Notes under the pieces: model-generated | Told to the model about the DNA's origin: nothing | The model's database searches: none | Seen by the model: only the letters and a program-made list of their open reading frames with translations | Made by a program: the position numbers and the translations under genes | Origin: SXXH01 sp041165735 | GTDB taxonomy: Bacteria; Planctomycetota; UBA1135; GCA-002686595 | DNA length: 64,000 nucleotides | Direction: 5' to 3' | Assembly (NCBI GenBank): GCA_046341775.1 | Contig: JBKDQQ010000211.1 | Coordinates: 20,829-84,828, forward strand | Part shown: positions 60,926 through 64,000 of the stretch, one piece after another | How positions within the stretch are numbered: the first letter of the stretch is position 1 | Layout of the letters: each line of letters opens with the position of its first letter

Positions 60926-61892
60926 CCGCACGACGATGCGCGTGGGTGGAGCGGCCGAATGGCTGCTCGAGCCCAAGTCGCTCGACGAACTCGCCAAGGC
61001 CGTCGCGGCCGCGCGCGAGTCGGGCCTCTCCGTGCGCGTGCTGGGCAAGGGCGCCAACCTCATCGTGGAGGACGGCGAGATCCCGGGCGTGGTCGTGGCC
61101 ACCGACCGGCTGAACCTGATGTGGCGGCCCGACCCGGCGGAAGGCGGCGAGGCGCTCGAGTCCCTGCTCGACGCGCTGCGCCACGGGCGCCAGCCCGACG
61201 CGCGGCTCGCGCCGCAGGCGCGCGAGGAGGGCCTGCGCCTGCTCGCCCTGTGCGGCGCCACCCACCAGAAGCTCGTTTCGACGGTGGTCGAGCTCGGCTG
61301 GAGCGGGCTCGAAGGCCTCGTGGGGGTGCCCGGCCACGTCGGGGGCGGCGTCGCCATGAACGCCGGCGGCAAGTGGGGCGAGATGTGGAGCGTGGTCGAG
61401 GCGATCGTCGTGGTCGACGACGACGGCGAGCTCCGCGTGCTGCGTCGCGAACAGTGCGAGCCTTCCTACAGGAACGGCAACTTGGGCGCGAAGGTCGTCG
61501 CCGCCGCGCTGCTGAAGTTCCGGCTCGACGACAAGCTCGCGGTCAAGGAACGCACGCGCAACTTCCTCAAGGAGAAGAACGCGGTCCAACCCGTCACCGA
61601 GTGGTCGGCGGGGTGCGTGTTCAAGAACCCCGACCCGGTCGCGTCGTGCGGCAAGACGACTGGTCGTCTCGTCGACGAGGCCGGACTCAAGGGACGCATG
61701 GTCGGCGGCGCGCAGATCTCGCCCAAGCACGGCAACTTCATCGTCAACACCGGCGCCGCCACCGCTAGCGACGTGCTCGAGCTCGTGCGCATCGTGCAGG
61801 AGTCCGTGTTCGAGCGCTTCGGCGTGCAACTCGAAATGGAAGCCAAGGTCTGGCGCGCCGCGACCGACGCGACGCGGGCGCCGCGCGGCTAG
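60870..61892 (+). CDS. murB: UDP-N-acetylenolpyruvylglucosamine reductase MurB
   Basis: FAD-dependent reductase giving UDP-MurNAc. 'LADRTTMRVGGAAEWLLEP' opens the FAD domain, and 'LGKGANLIVEDGEIPGVVV' and 'GLEGLVGVPGHVGGGVAMNAG' follow. 'PSYRNGNLG' contains the substrate Tyr/Arg region, 'WSAGCVFKNP' carries a Cys where many MurB have the proton-donor Ser, and 'LEMEAKVW' the catalytic Glu. The shape fits type II MurB. An insert 'DPAEGGEALESLLDALRHGRQ' between the first two FAD motif blocks (about 89-110) is unusual. Start at 60870 overlaps murC by 56 bp; ATG at 60882 is an alternative. Confidence 0.9.
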   Translation: MISSMHWPCAALQRAPLADRTTMRVGGAAEWLLEPKSLDELAKAVAAARESGLSVRVLGKGANLIVEDGEIPGVVVATDRLNLMWRPDPAEGGEALESLLDALRHGRQPDARLAPQAREEGLRLLALCGATHQKLVSTVVELGWSGLEGLVGVPGHVGGGVAMNAGGKWGEMWSVVEAIVVVDDDGELRVLRREQCEPSYRNGNLGAKVVAAALLKFRLDDKLAVKERTRNFLKEKNAVQPVTEWSAGCVFKNPDPVASCGKTTGRLVDEAGLKGRMVGGAQISPKHGNFIVNTGAATASDVLELVRIVQESVFERFGVQLEMEAKVWRAATDATRAPRG

Positions 61893-61987
61893 TACACTTT
61901 CCTCCCCGTTCCCCGGCGCAGCGACCGCCAGGGGCGCCCCCGCGCCAGGTCGGCGCGGGGCGCGGACGATGTCGCCGAGGACCCACG

Positions 61988-63952
<1,965 letters not shown>

Positions 63953-64000
63953 ACGGGGCGGGGCTGGACGGGGCGGAGCGTCGCGGCCGGCCTTCCGGGC

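Noticed and set aside
61893..61987. T-box or other leader regulating thrS
   Set aside because: The leader is only about 90 nt, with no T-box sequence and no clear terminator/antiterminator pairing.

Overview
This is very GC-rich bacterial chromosomal DNA, almost fully packed with genes. It most likely comes from a member of the Planctomycetota (PVC superphylum). The best lineage clues are an 89-residue protein at 18491-18760 that starts like the PVC-restricted 'small basic protein', a CRTAC1-type FG-GAP/ASPIC lipoprotein paired with TPR lipoproteins, many Ala/Arg-rich lipoproteins, and a peptidoglycan gene cluster with no ftsZ, ftsA, ftsQ or murD. The lineage is an inference from gene content; no rRNA gene is present. 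No tRNA, rRNA, CRISPR array, insertion sequence or phage gene was recognised.

Layout. 1-2951: end of a peptide-type ABC importer (permease plus double ATPase). 2930-5301: HAD hydrolase and a secreted beta-propeller-like protein. 5572-10872: two tandem secretin-like lipoproteins, preceded on their strand by a 950-bp stretch without a gene that carries a good sigma70-type promoter. 11824-19698: uracil-DNA glycosylase, TPR and ASPIC lipoproteins, a membrane-anchored protein, the small basic protein and QueE. 19783-23910: AlgI/AlgX-like polysaccharide O-acetylation pair and an AmpG-like MFS carrier. 23991-25885: GTPase Der with a coupled lipoprotein. 26045-31255: surface-polysaccharide operon (ABC-2 permease, Wzt-type ATPase, GT2, PIG-L deacetylase, GT4). 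31286-32224: phosphatase with a C-terminal haem-type motif. 32375-38149: iron-type ABC importer continuing into a five-haem cytochrome c and a HEAT lipoprotein. 38326-44584: second glycan operon with a PIG-L/GT2 fusion. 44620-46364: HEAT lipoprotein and a CxxC protein. 46365-47362: about 1 kb without a gene, rich in repeats, ending in the mraZ regulatory region. 47363-61892: mraZ-rsmH-ftsL-like-ftsI-murE-murF-mraY-ftsW-LysM-small ORF-murG-murC-murB. 61988-63952: thrS.

How the genes work together. The right quarter makes lipid II in the DAP-type pathway and polymerises it with a SEDS/PBP pair, probably controlled by MraZ through TGGGA boxes 5' of its own gene. The two glycan operons and the AlgI/AlgX pair would build, export and modify surface polysaccharide. 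The iron importer and the haem proteins point to respiratory or iron metabolism. Most co-directional genes overlap by 4 bp (ATGA or GTGA), so translational coupling is the rule here and was used to settle many start codons.
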